Shown here: positions 1 to 6,131 of the stretch, piece by piece
Numbering within the stretch: position 1 is the first letter of the stretch
How the letters are laid out: each line of letters opens with the position of its first letter
From: an uncultured Oscillospiraceae bacterium
GTDB lineage: Bacteria > Bacillota > Clostridia > Oscillospirales > Oscillospiraceae
Length of the DNA: 16,560 bases
Direction of reading: 5' to 3'
Assembly (NCBI GenBank): GCA_910578575.1
Contig: CAJTQP010000052.1
Coordinates: 1-16,560, forward strand
The notes under the pieces: model-generated
The model's input: the letters and a program-made list of their open reading frames with translations, nothing else
Database searches by the model: none
Told to the model about the DNA's origin: nothing
Position numbers and translations under genes: made by a program

Positions 1-38
1 AGAGAGGTTCCGGCAGATGCCGAATCCTCTCTGTTTTT
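1..38 (+). terminator. Probable intrinsic terminator at the window edge
   Basis: AGAGAGG (1-7) pairs with CCTCTCT (26-32) and CGGC (11-14) pairs with GCCG (19-22). Mismatches lie between the two helices. A T-run follows at 34-38 on the plus strand, which suits a gene arriving from upstream of the window. The hairpin may also end the minus-strand pair at 61-840, but the sequence that would hold its T-tract lies outside the window. Confidence 0.55.
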
Positions 39-60
39 ACAAAAACCATAAATATTAGAT

Positions 61-495
61 TTACTTTTGTGGATGCAACTCAAAAAAGTATTCGGATGCA
101 ACTCTAACAAGTTTTGCCTCATAGCCAGAATAGATTTCCATATACGGGTTGAAAGCTATTGAGAAAAGATCGTTGACCAACTGTTCAACATCTGTATTAT
201 TTCCGTTATTAAAGTATACAAGCCTTGAACAATCACGAACCAAATTTGTAATCTCAATCTTCAACGGATGACGTTTGCTGCTCATTGACTTATCCAAATC
301 TGCACATATTTTATCTAAATGCAAATTTATAAGCTCCATAAATGCTATTCGAGAGATTCCTGCAGAGAGTTTTGTATCAGCTTTTTCTGGATGACCGATA
401 ATAGTCTCTCCCACATAAAAAATATTGTTCACCGTGTTATTCGTGCCGCCAACGATACCGGCATAGTTATTTTCTACATAGTTGTTCGTACTCAT
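61..495 (-). CDS. Hypothetical protein with N-terminal Gly/Asn motif (144 aa)
   Basis: I do not recognise a named family. Residues 4-24 form a Gly/Asn-rich, beta-prone motif (NYVENNYAGIVGGTNNTVNN) that closely matches the start of the upstream neighbour. The rest, about residues 35-144, is a predicted mostly helical soluble domain with several hydrophobic stretches, no signal peptide and no catalytic motif I can name. ATG at 495 is preceded by a purine-rich AAGAGAGTGG. It starts 15 bp after the stop of the 511-840 gene, so the two are very probably one transcript. Base composition is clearly more AT-rich than the housekeeping genes to the right, which hints at acquisition by transfer. A short low-complexity motif in front of unrelated helical domains recalls bacterial amyloid-signalling or immunity adaptor modules, but that function is inference only. 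Confidence 0.8.
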   Translation of the reverse strand: MSTNNYVENNYAGIVGGTNNTVNNIFYVGETIIGHPEKADTKLSAGISRIAFMELINLHLDKICADLDKSMSSKRHPLKIEITNLVRDCSRLVYFNNGNNTDVEQLVNDLFSIAFNPYMEIYSGYEAKLVRVASEYFFELHPQK

Positions 496-510
496 AAAAC
501 CACTCTCTTT

Positions 511-840
511 TTAGTTAATCAGAGGACTGATGATATTGGTTAGCCGCTCCATCAACGTCAAAAATTTGTCACCTGTTAGGATGTCTTTCAATCGACTGAA
601 AACCGCCCGAATGGTTGACTTGTTAGGCTTGCCTTTCTTTGCTTCATCTTGTAGCGTAGTGAGATAGTCCTTTGCTTCTGTTTTGGACTCTTCCGGAATT
701 TCCGCCTGCTCAATAGCGAATAGGAACTCTGAAATCAGAGAACACAGTCCGTCCTGCTGAAAAGAATTAAAATTGTTGACTGTGTTTCCTTCGCCGCCAA
801 TGATGCCGCCATAATTTGCCCCAACGTATGTATTTCCCAT
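511..840 (-). CDS. Small helical protein with N-terminal Gly/Asn motif (109 aa)
   Basis: First gene of a two-gene minus-strand unit. Residues 2-22 carry the motif NTYVGANYGGIIGGEGNTVN(N), identical at 14 of 21 positions to the start of the next gene. About residues 30-109 are a compact all-helical domain: an acidic helix (EESKTEAKDYLTTLQDEAKK), a KPNKS turn, a basic/hydrophobic helix (IRAVFSRLKDIL) and a hydrophobic C-terminal helix ending ISPLIN. I have the impression of a widespread small-protein pattern (EAKxYLxxLxxE...KPNKSxI...ISPLI), but I cannot name a family. ATG at 840 has a good ribosome binding site (AAAGGGGTGA, 6 nt spacing). No clear -35/-10 lies in the 56 bp between it and the SLH terminator, so read-through from upstream or a weak promoter is possible. 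No signal peptide is seen. Confidence 0.82.
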   Translation of the reverse strand: MGNTYVGANYGGIIGGEGNTVNNFNSFQQDGLCSLISEFLFAIEQAEIPEESKTEAKDYLTTLQDEAKKGKPNKSTIRAVFSRLKDILTGDKFLTLMERLTNIISPLIN

Positions 841-889
841 ATTGATTCACCCCTTTTAGGACAGAAGGAACCTTTCGGCTCAGTTTCCT

Positions 890-928
890 TTAACAAAACC
901 GCGCCGGTCAATGAGGACCGGCGCGGTT
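890..928 (-). terminator. Intrinsic terminator of the SLH surface-protein operon
   Basis: A perfect 13 bp stem pairs AACCGCGCCGGTC (897-909) with GACCGGCGCGGTT (916-928) across a 6 nt loop. Read on the minus strand it is followed by TTTTGTTAAA, a moderately good T-tract. It lies 37 bp after the stop codon of the SLH gene. Confidence 0.88.
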
Positions 929-953
929 GGGCCTGATACGGGGCCCTCGCCCC

Positions 954-969
954 TTTAATACGTATTAAA
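954..969. repeat. 16 bp perfect palindrome over the SLH stop codon
   Basis: TTTAATACGTATTAAA is its own reverse complement and includes the TAA stop of the SLH gene (965-967). It is AT-rich beside GC-rich flanks. It has no obvious role. It is too AT-rich and has no loop, so it is unlikely to be the main terminator, which lies just downstream. Confidence 0.6.
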
Positions 970-3900
970 CTGGCGCGACCTGCTCTGCTACCCATACAAC
1001 GAAAAGGGTAACCGTAGCTCCGTTTGTTGTGGTCAGATTTTTCAGGGGAGCATCGTCAGTGCTAACAAGAATATCTGTTTCTGCTGCATCGTTTTTCGTT
1101 GCCCAGCCCTTTGCTTCGAATCCGCTTCTTGTGATGCCAGTTAATGGAGGTAATGTAACTGTTGCATCGTACTTTACATCCGCCACATCTTCTGGTGCAG
1201 TTCCAGAAGTATTACCACCGTTCAGGTTAAACGTTACGGTATAGGTGATAGGTTCCCACTTTGCATAGAAAACCTTGTCGCCAGTAGCACCTGCGGCAAT
1301 TTCAGTAACCGCATCGCCAGTAAACTGTGCATCTGCAAACCAACCAGCAAAGGTGTAGCCTGTTTTTGTAATGTCGGTTCCTGTAGGTAACGTTACTGCT
1401 TTACCAGATACATAAGCAGTCACATCTTTGCCATCAGTGATAGCTCCCCCATTGGCAGTGAGAGTGACGCTGTAAGCAGCGTCCCACTTAGCATAGTAGG
1501 TCTTATCACCTGTGTCGCTAGTAGTGATTTCCGTCACGGCAGTACCACTAAAATCATTCTCCTCAAACCAACCGGCAAAAACAAAGCCATCCTTTGTCAT
1601 ATCGGCTGTGACAGGCAGGGTCGCTCCTACGCCGTAAGTGTAAGAGGTCACATTCTTGCCAGTGGCAATAGTCCCCTCATTGGCATTGAGGGTAACAGTA
1701 TAAGATTTCACTTCCCAAATGGCGTAAAGGGTAATGCTAGCCTTGTCTGTACTACCAATCAAGTCAGCAACCTTAGCAGTTGGCCCTGTGAGCACTTCCG
1801 CGTCCTTGCTAATTGCCCAACCCTTGAAGGTATAGCCATCAACTGTAGGAGCAGTTGCCAAGGTCACTTCACCAGTGTATTTGTACGTATTGCTGTCTGT
1901 CGGTGCAACACCTTTACCATCTACGTCATAAGTTATGCCATAGTTTGTCTTCTCAGTCAGCTTAACATAGAGCGTCACAGCACTATTCGTTACTTCACTG
2001 GCAGTAATCTGTGTAGCTTTAGTCGTGCATGCTTCGTCCTCATAAACATCACCATCGGTGAAAGTGTATCCCACCACGGTGACAGTACCGCTAAGCGTAA
2101 CATCTGTCTTGCCCGAATCCTGATATGTGTTAGTAACAACAACGCTATCAGTTACATCAGTTTTGGTATCACCATCAACAGCGATATACTTATAGTTGAT
2201 GGCGAATGCACCATCTTCGAGTGCCCAAACAGCGTAGAAAGTGGTATCGTCCGTGATAACAGTATCTGCCGTAACATTGGGCTCTGTCGCGGCGGCGGTA
2301 GTAGCCCAACCAAGGAGAGTCCAGTTGGCTCTGCTCGGCGCAGCATCTCCCGTTGTGGGAAGTGCACCAACTGCAGTGTTGTAGGTCACATTAGTAATCT
2401 CGGTTGTGGTGCCATCCGTTCCCCCGTTCGCATTCAGTGTAACCGTATACTTATTGATGGTCCACTTAGCCCAAAGGGTCATATCGGCCAAGTTGTCCCC
2501 ATTAGTATCAATACTTTCACATTTGGTTTCGGTACCATCGTCTGCCTTCAAATACCATCCGTCGAAAGTGTACCCAGTTTTAGTAGGAGTCGGCAATGTC
2601 ACTTCATCACCAGCATTAAATCCACTAGGGGCATCGGCAGGATTTGTGCCACCATCCAACTCATATTTAATTTTGTAATCCTTGGTCTCGCCAGGCTGAT
2701 TCCCGCCGTTTCCACCGCCGCTGCTGCCGCCGCTGGAGGGAGGATTCGGATTCGGGGTCTCGCCGCCGGTGGAGGGTTCCACGGGCTTGCCGTTGTTGGT
2801 CACGTTGTCGGCGGAATCGGTCTTGTTCTCCACGGTGGTGCCGGGGGTAGTGACGGAAACGGTACCGTTGTTGGCGGTGACGTTCTCCACCTTGCCGTTA
2901 CCGGAGACGGTGACGTCCTTGGCGGAGGTCTCCACCTTGCCCACAGTTGCGCCGCTGTTGGCGGTGATGTCGGTGCCGGTGGCAGTGGAAGCCACGGTGA
3001 CATTGTCCACCTTACCGTCCACGGTCACCGCAGCGTTGGCGCCGGCCACGTCCACGGTGCTGACAGTGGCGTCCTTGGCCACGTTCACCTTGGTGTCGGT
3101 GGCAGCGCTGTCCACGGCGACGGTGTCGGCCTTACCGGCCACGTCTACGGTGCTGTTGGCGGCGCCCACCTGGACTGCGCCAGCGGTGGCGTTGCTGTCC
3201 ACCTTCACTGCGGCGGAAGCATCCACATACACGTCCTTGGCGGTGGTGCTGCCGGTGAGGGTCACCTCAGCGCCATCGGCCTTGGGGGCCACGATGAGGT
3301 TTTCCGCCAGGGTGGCATTCTCCACGGTAACGTTGGCGTCACCAGCCACCAGAACAATACCCTTCACCTCGCCGGTGATGGTCTTATCCTCGGTGACATA
3401 CTCGGTGATCATGTTGTTCAGCAGGGTAGCCACGGAAGCGCGGTTGATGTTGGCCAAGGGGGCCACATTGTTGCTGCCTACGCCGTTCATCATGCCGCGG
3501 CTGGACAGAGCTGCCACAGCGCCCTTGGCCCAGTCGGCCACGTCAGCGCTGTCGCTGAAATCCAGGTTGCCGCCGGTGGTGGGGATGTTAAAGGCCCGGC
3601 ACATCAGCACGGCAGATTCCTGGCGGGTGATGGGTGCGTTGGGGTTGGCCATGCCGTTGGAGCCCTGCATGACCCCGGCGGCTGCCAGCTTCAGGATGGC
3701 GTCCGCGAACCAGTCGCTGTCGTTGACATCCGCGAAGCTGTTGCTTGCTTTGGCCGTATAGCCCATCATATTTGCCAGCATGGTGGCAAACTCTGCGCGG
3801 GTCATCTGCTTGTCGGGGGCGAAATTGCCAGTGCCGTCGCCATTGACGACGCCATAACCGGCCCAACGCTCAATGGCATCCTTGCCCCAGTGATCGCTGA

Positions 3901-4000
3901 CATCGTCAAAGGTGCTGCCAGGTGCTGCAAACGCCGTCATCGGCATCAGCGAAAGAACCATACACAACGCCAAAACGAGGGACAAAACTTTCCTTCTCAT
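965..4000 (-). CDS. Secreted SLH-anchored surface protein with InlB-type B-repeats (1011 aa)
   Basis: Cell-surface protein held to the wall by S-layer homology domains. Residues 1-25 are a classic signal peptide (MRRK, hydrophobic core, AFA-A cleavage). Three SLH domains follow at about 31-75, 89-135 and 147-197, with TRAE/TRQE-like motifs. About 205-405 is a Val/Thr/Asn/Asp-rich, serially repeated beta-solenoid-like region. A Pro/Gly/Ser linker (408-440) leads to six clear InlB B-repeats (Flg_new type: GYTFxGW...YAKW) plus one diverged unit at about 440-1003. In Gram-positives such repeats usually form extended adhesive stalks. ATG at 4000 has a perfect AAAGGAGG site, which overlaps the stop of the upstream zinc-ribbon gene, so the two are co-transcribed. 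The promoter sits in a probable invertible segment, implying phase-variable expression. The DNA for the B-repeats (about 965-2690) is much less GC-rich than the N-terminal half, suggesting a mosaic gene. The natural ligand is unknown. Confidence 0.95.
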   Translation of the reverse strand: MRRKVLSLVLALCMVLSLMPMTAFAAPGSTFDDVSDHWGKDAIERWAGYGVVNGDGTGNFAPDKQMTRAEFATMLANMMGYTAKASNSFADVNDSDWFADAILKLAAAGVMQGSNGMANPNAPITRQESAVLMCRAFNIPTTGGNLDFSDSADVADWAKGAVAALSSRGMMNGVGSNNVAPLANINRASVATLLNNMITEYVTEDKTITGEVKGIVLVAGDANVTVENATLAENLIVAPKADGAEVTLTGSTTAKDVYVDASAAVKVDSNATAGAVQVGAANSTVDVAGKADTVAVDSAATDTKVNVAKDATVSTVDVAGANAAVTVDGKVDNVTVASTATGTDITANSGATVGKVETSAKDVTVSGNGKVENVTANNGTVSVTTPGTTVENKTDSADNVTNNGKPVEPSTGGETPNPNPPSSGGSSGGGNGGNQPGETKDYKIKYELDGGTNPADAPSGFNAGDEVTLPTPTKTGYTFDGWYLKADDGTETKCESIDTNGDNLADMTLWAKWTINKYTVTLNANGGTDGTTTEITNVTYNTAVGALPTTGDAAPSRANWTLLGWATTAAATEPNVTADTVITDDTTFYAVWALEDGAFAINYKYIAVDGDTKTDVTDSVVVTNTYQDSGKTDVTLSGTVTVVGYTFTDGDVYEDEACTTKATQITASEVTNSAVTLYVKLTEKTNYGITYDVDGKGVAPTDSNTYKYTGEVTLATAPTVDGYTFKGWAISKDAEVLTGPTAKVADLIGSTDKASITLYAIWEVKSYTVTLNANEGTIATGKNVTSYTYGVGATLPVTADMTKDGFVFAGWFEENDFSGTAVTEITTSDTGDKTYYAKWDAAYSVTLTANGGAITDGKDVTAYVSGKAVTLPTGTDITKTGYTFAGWFADAQFTGDAVTEIAAGATGDKVFYAKWEPITYTVTFNLNGGNTSGTAPEDVADVKYDATVTLPPLTGITRSGFEAKGWATKNDAAETDILVSTDDAPLKNLTTTNGATVTLFVVWVAEQVAPV

Positions 4001-4016
4001 AATAGGGTTTCCTCCT

Positions 4017-4940
4017 TTAATTCAATGTATCCTCCAGCCCAGGGACTGCACTAGGGGGCCCGTAACGCCGTTGGCGCTGGGGGCGTCCCCGTCCGGCGCA
4101 CACCGGACAGCCGCACTTTTTCGACCCTGTTCTGGAATAGACCGCCGCTTTCCAACTGTGCCCCTCCGGGCACTGCCACCAGACCTTCCGGCGGCTGCCC
4201 ACGGTGACCATGGCCGGCGTTAAGGTCCCGTTCAAGCTGGGGTGCCAGCTTGCGGCCACCTGGGGCTCCAGGGCGGCCAGGTCGTTGAACCCCGCCAGGA
4301 CTTTCCGGCCCGCACAGTAGGGACAGCCGGAGCCGCTCACCGTCCGCGCTCCCACTGCCGCCTGGTATCCATGGCCCAGGGGACAGATCCACCAGACCTT
4401 GCGGTTGCTGGAGGGGCTGCACTTCTCCGGCGTCAGCGTGCCGTTTTTGGAGCCGTCCCATTGGGCGGCCACTTGGGGGAAGCGGCTGGCCAGATCGTTC
4501 TCCCCAGGAACGATCACCTTGCCCGCGCACACCGGGCACCCCGCCCCTTGGGCGCGGGACACCACCAGTGCTTGCCACTGGTGGCCCTTGTCGCAGTGCC
4601 ACCAAACCCGCTTTCGGGACCCGGCAGTGAGGTCCCTGGGGGTCAGCGGGTGGTTTTTGGGAAAATCCCACTGCGCCACCAGCTGGGGGCAAGCTGCGGC
4701 TAGGTCATTCTCTCCGGGGCGCAGCAAGCGGTTGGCGCAATAGGGGCAGCCGCTGCCCGCCGTGCGGGTGCAGGGTGCCGCCTGCCAGCTGTGACCCTGG
4801 GCGCAGCGCCACCAGACCTTGCGTTTGCTCCCGTAGGAGAGGTCGTGGGGGGTCTGGCTTCCGTTCTTTTCTACGTCCCACTGTTGCAGCAGCGCAGTCT
4901 TTCCCTGCTCCAAGCAGTAGTCGTAGAAGGTTTTTTTCAT
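4017..4940 (-). CDS. Four-repeat zinc-ribbon protein (DUF4379-like, 307 aa)
   Basis: Four tandem copies of a roughly 65-70-residue unit: W-D-x-x-K-N-G-x-x-T-P-x-x-x-x-x-x-S-x-[KR]-x-V-W-W, then C-x-x-G-H, then G-C-P-x-C. Predicted zinc ligands are C46/H50/C65/C68, C116/H120/C135/C138, C186/H190/C206/C209 and C257/H261/C278/C281. This matches the 'probable zinc-ribbon' family DUF4379, whose members are often fused or linked to nucleases or other nucleic-acid proteins. The molecular function is not established. The C-terminus is basic and Arg/Gln-rich. There is no signal peptide or membrane segment, so it should be cytoplasmic. ATG at 4938-4940 is preceded by GGGCGGTGA. It is the first gene after the invertible promoter and ends 16 bp before the SLH gene, an odd pairing of a cytoplasmic nucleic-acid-type protein with a surface protein. 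It could regulate the switch or operon, but that is only inference. Confidence 0.88.
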   Translation of the reverse strand: MKKTFYDYCLEQGKTALLQQWDVEKNGSQTPHDLSYGSKRKVWWRCAQGHSWQAAPCTRTAGSGCPYCANRLLRPGENDLAAACPQLVAQWDFPKNHPLTPRDLTAGSRKRVWWHCDKGHQWQALVVSRAQGAGCPVCAGKVIVPGENDLASRFPQVAAQWDGSKNGTLTPEKCSPSSNRKVWWICPLGHGYQAAVGARTVSGSGCPYCAGRKVLAGFNDLAALEPQVAASWHPSLNGTLTPAMVTVGSRRKVWWQCPEGHSWKAAVYSRTGSKKCGCPVCAGRGRPQRQRRYGPPSAVPGLEDTLN

Positions 4941-4966
4941 CGCATCACCGCCCTGTTGTCGTTGTC

Positions 4967-4985
4967 ACGAAAACAATATTTCGTT
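4967..4985. repeat. Left inverted repeat, candidate recombinase core site
   Basis: Sequence ACGAAAACAATATTTCGTT. It has its own dyad, ACGAAA (4967-4972) and TTTCGT (4979-4984), around a 6 bp asymmetric spacer ACAATA. That is the architecture of a tyrosine-recombinase core site. It matches the reverse complement of 5219-5237 at 18 of 19 positions and lies in the predicted 5' UTR of the zinc-ribbon gene. Confidence 0.85.
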
Positions 4986-5031
4986 TGTACCGCTGTGGGG
5001 AAAGCTGGTGCAAACTCCATATTGCAAGGAA

Positions 5032-5060
5032 ATTATATCATGTAGTTTTTGAAAAAACAA
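5032..5060 (-). promoter_or_regulatory. Sigma-A-type promoter inside the invertible segment, facing the SLH operon
   Basis: On the minus strand -35 TTGTTT (5055-5060), a 17 bp spacer and a perfect -10 TATAAT (5032-5037) are seen. Transcription should start near 5025 and give a 5' UTR of about 85 nt that crosses the left inverted repeat before the ATG at 4940. If the segment is inverted, the same promoter would sit at about 5144-5172 on the plus strand and read antisense into the recombinase gene. Confidence 0.82.
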
Positions 5061-5090
5061 GGTGATTTTCTACATTTTTGCACAAAAGCC

Positions 5091-5122
5091 AAAGCCACAA
5101 ACCAGACAGTTTTTGCGGCTTT
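5091..5122. terminator. Hairpin inside the invertible segment, possible bidirectional terminator
   Basis: AAAGCC-x-CAAA (5091-5101) pairs with TTTG-x-GGCTTT on the other arm, with one mismatch and a short loop. A short T-run follows on each side: TTTT on the plus strand, and GGCTTTTG on the minus strand. It lies just upstream of the promoter, so it could stop recombinase transcripts from entering the operon. The tails are weak, so confidence is moderate. Confidence 0.42.
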
Positions 5123-5218
5123 TCACCAGTGCGCACTTTTTCCCAAAAATTCCGGGAGCGGTGTGTTTTTTTCGTCGCATTTCCCTCTTATGTGAACAGA
5201 GTTACCGTCTATCCAGGG

Positions 5219-5237
5219 AACGAAATATTGTTTTTGT
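5219..5237. repeat. Right inverted repeat, candidate recombinase core site
   Basis: Sequence AACGAAATATTGTTTTTGT. The half-sites are ACGAAA (5220-5225) and TTTTGT (5232-5237), and the spacer TATTGT is the exact reverse complement of the left spacer. Identical but oppositely oriented spacers predict inversion rather than deletion. The repeat ends 3 bp before the recombinase stop codon. Confidence 0.85.
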
Positions 5238-5240
5238 TTT

Positions 5241-6083
5241 CTAGGACACCAGCCCCAGCCGGTCCAACGCCCGGCGGTGCTCCCGGCCTGTGGTGAGGAG
5301 ATACACCCGCGTGGTCTCGATGGAGGAGTGCCCCAGCACGTCCGCCAAACGGGCGATGTCCTTGCAGCTTTGATAAAAGGTGGTGGCGAAGAGATGGCGA
5401 AGGTTGTGGGGGAACACCTTGCTTTTCTCCACCCCCGCCAGGGCGCATAGCCCCTTCATCTCCCCCCAAATCTGCCGCCGGCTCAGGGGGGTCCCGCTTC
5501 TTGTGAGAAAAATCTCGCCGGAGGCGATGTTTTGTTTCCGGGCATATTTTTGCAGTTTCCGGCACAGCTTCCCAGGTAGCAGGATGGTGCGCAGCTTCCC
5601 CTTCAAGGCGATCTCCGCCCGCCCCAGCCCCACGGCTTCCAAGGTGATGTACTGCACCTCACTGACCCGGATGCCGGTGGCGCATATCGTTTCCATCAGC
5701 AGGGCCAGGCGTTCCCGTCCCTGCTGCCGGGCGGTGTCCAGGAGCCGGGCGTATTCCGCCCTGGTCAACTCCCGCCGGTGCTCCCGGAACAGCCGCCGCT
5801 GGATTTTCAAAAACTTCACCCGGCACTCCGTCCAACCCATGCAGCGCAAAAAGGCGTGAACCGCCGCCAGCATGGAGTTCACTGTGGTGGGGGCGTAGCC
5901 CGCTTCCAGCAGCCGGGCCTTCCACTCCGCCAGATTGTCCTGGGTCACCGGCCGCCCCGCCAACCAGCGCCGCAAGGCTCCCACGTCCCGCAAGTACTTC
6001 TCCAAGGTGCCTTTGGCCCGTTCCTCCCGGCGCAGTTGCGCGGCAAAAACGGCCATGTCCGATGCTGCAATGCAATAGCCCAT
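5241..6083 (-). CDS. Tyrosine recombinase, probable DNA invertase (280 aa)
   Basis: Site-specific recombinase that cuts and rejoins DNA through a phosphotyrosine intermediate. The N-terminal SAM-like core-binding domain is at about 5-90 and the catalytic domain at about 105-275. The full active site is visible: R139 (ATGIRVSE), K163 (KGKLRT), H226 and R229 (PHNLRH), H252 (LGHSS) and Y261 (TTRVYLL). I place the start at ATG 6083, because GGAGGT (6091-6096) lies 7 nt upstream. An in-frame TTG at 6098 overlaps this site and is unlikely. The short length, lack of arm-binding domain and position beside an inverted-repeat-bounded promoter indicate a dedicated phase-variation invertase, like C. difficile RecV, rather than a prophage integrase or XerC/D. 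Only its 3' end touches the switch, so inversion leaves it intact. Expression may be held low by the hairpin over its ribosome binding site. Confidence 0.93.
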   Translation of the reverse strand: MGYCIAASDMAVFAAQLRREERAKGTLEKYLRDVGALRRWLAGRPVTQDNLAEWKARLLEAGYAPTTVNSMLAAVHAFLRCMGWTECRVKFLKIQRRLFREHRRELTRAEYARLLDTARQQGRERLALLMETICATGIRVSEVQYITLEAVGLGRAEIALKGKLRTILLPGKLCRKLQKYARKQNIASGEIFLTRSGTPLSRRQIWGEMKGLCALAGVEKSKVFPHNLRHLFATTFYQSCKDIARLADVLGHSSIETTRVYLLTTGREHRRALDRLGLVS

Positions 6084-6121
6084 AAAAAATACCTCCAAAA
6101 CATAGCTGTTGGAGGTATTTT
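6084..6121 (-). promoter_or_regulatory. Hairpin acting as LysR-gene terminator and/or mask of the recombinase RBS
   Basis: A perfect 13 bp stem pairs 6086-6098 with 6109-6121 across a 10 nt loop. On the minus strand the 3' arm is TTGGAGGTATTTT, so it contains the recombinase ribosome binding site GGAGGT, and it runs directly into T6 just before the ATG at 6083. As a terminator it would end the LysR transcript 11-48 nt after its stop. In a read-through transcript it would hide the ribosome binding site. Confidence 0.75.
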
Positions 6122-6131
6122 ACTGCATGTG

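Larger units (their letters stand above)
4967..5237. other. Probable invertible promoter segment (phase-variation switch)
   Basis: This 271 bp unit fills nearly the whole gap between the recombinase gene and the zinc-ribbon/SLH operon. It is bounded by a 19 bp inverted repeat with one mismatch and contains 233 bp of AT-rich DNA with a strong minus-strand promoter, a hairpin and a short palindrome (5128-5137). A tyrosine recombinase gene ends 3 bp outside the right repeat. This matches known tyrosine-recombinase promoter switches such as the one controlling cwpV in Clostridioides difficile. Inversion would not change any coding sequence. In this orientation the promoter reads into the operon (ON). 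Inversion itself is predicted, not observed. Confidence 0.82.

Noticed and set aside
2769..3761. Long plus-strand open frame (330 codons) antisense to the SLH gene
   Set aside because: It mirrors the repetitive GC-rich solenoid region; the translation is Thr/Val/Ser/Leu low-complexity, without a ribosome binding site or any domain. It is a shadow of the minus-strand gene.
4051..4692. Second minus-strand frame inside the zinc-ribbon gene
   Set aside because: Gly/Pro/Arg-rich out-of-frame translation of the Cys/His repeats, with no start signal.
5128..5137. Palindrome AGTGCGCACT inside the invertible segment
   Set aside because: A perfect 10 bp palindrome, but alone it is short enough to be chance and has no partner copy near the promoter.
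5241..6083. Reading the recombinase as a prophage or integrative-element integrase
   Set aside because: No phage, excisionase, relaxase or attachment-site duplication is seen nearby, while an inverted-repeat-bounded promoter lies directly at its 3' end.
6084..6098. Upstream TTG start giving a 285 aa recombinase
   Set aside because: The TTG lies inside the ribosome binding site region (TTGGAGGT); the ATG at 6083 has ideal 7 nt spacing to GGAGGT.
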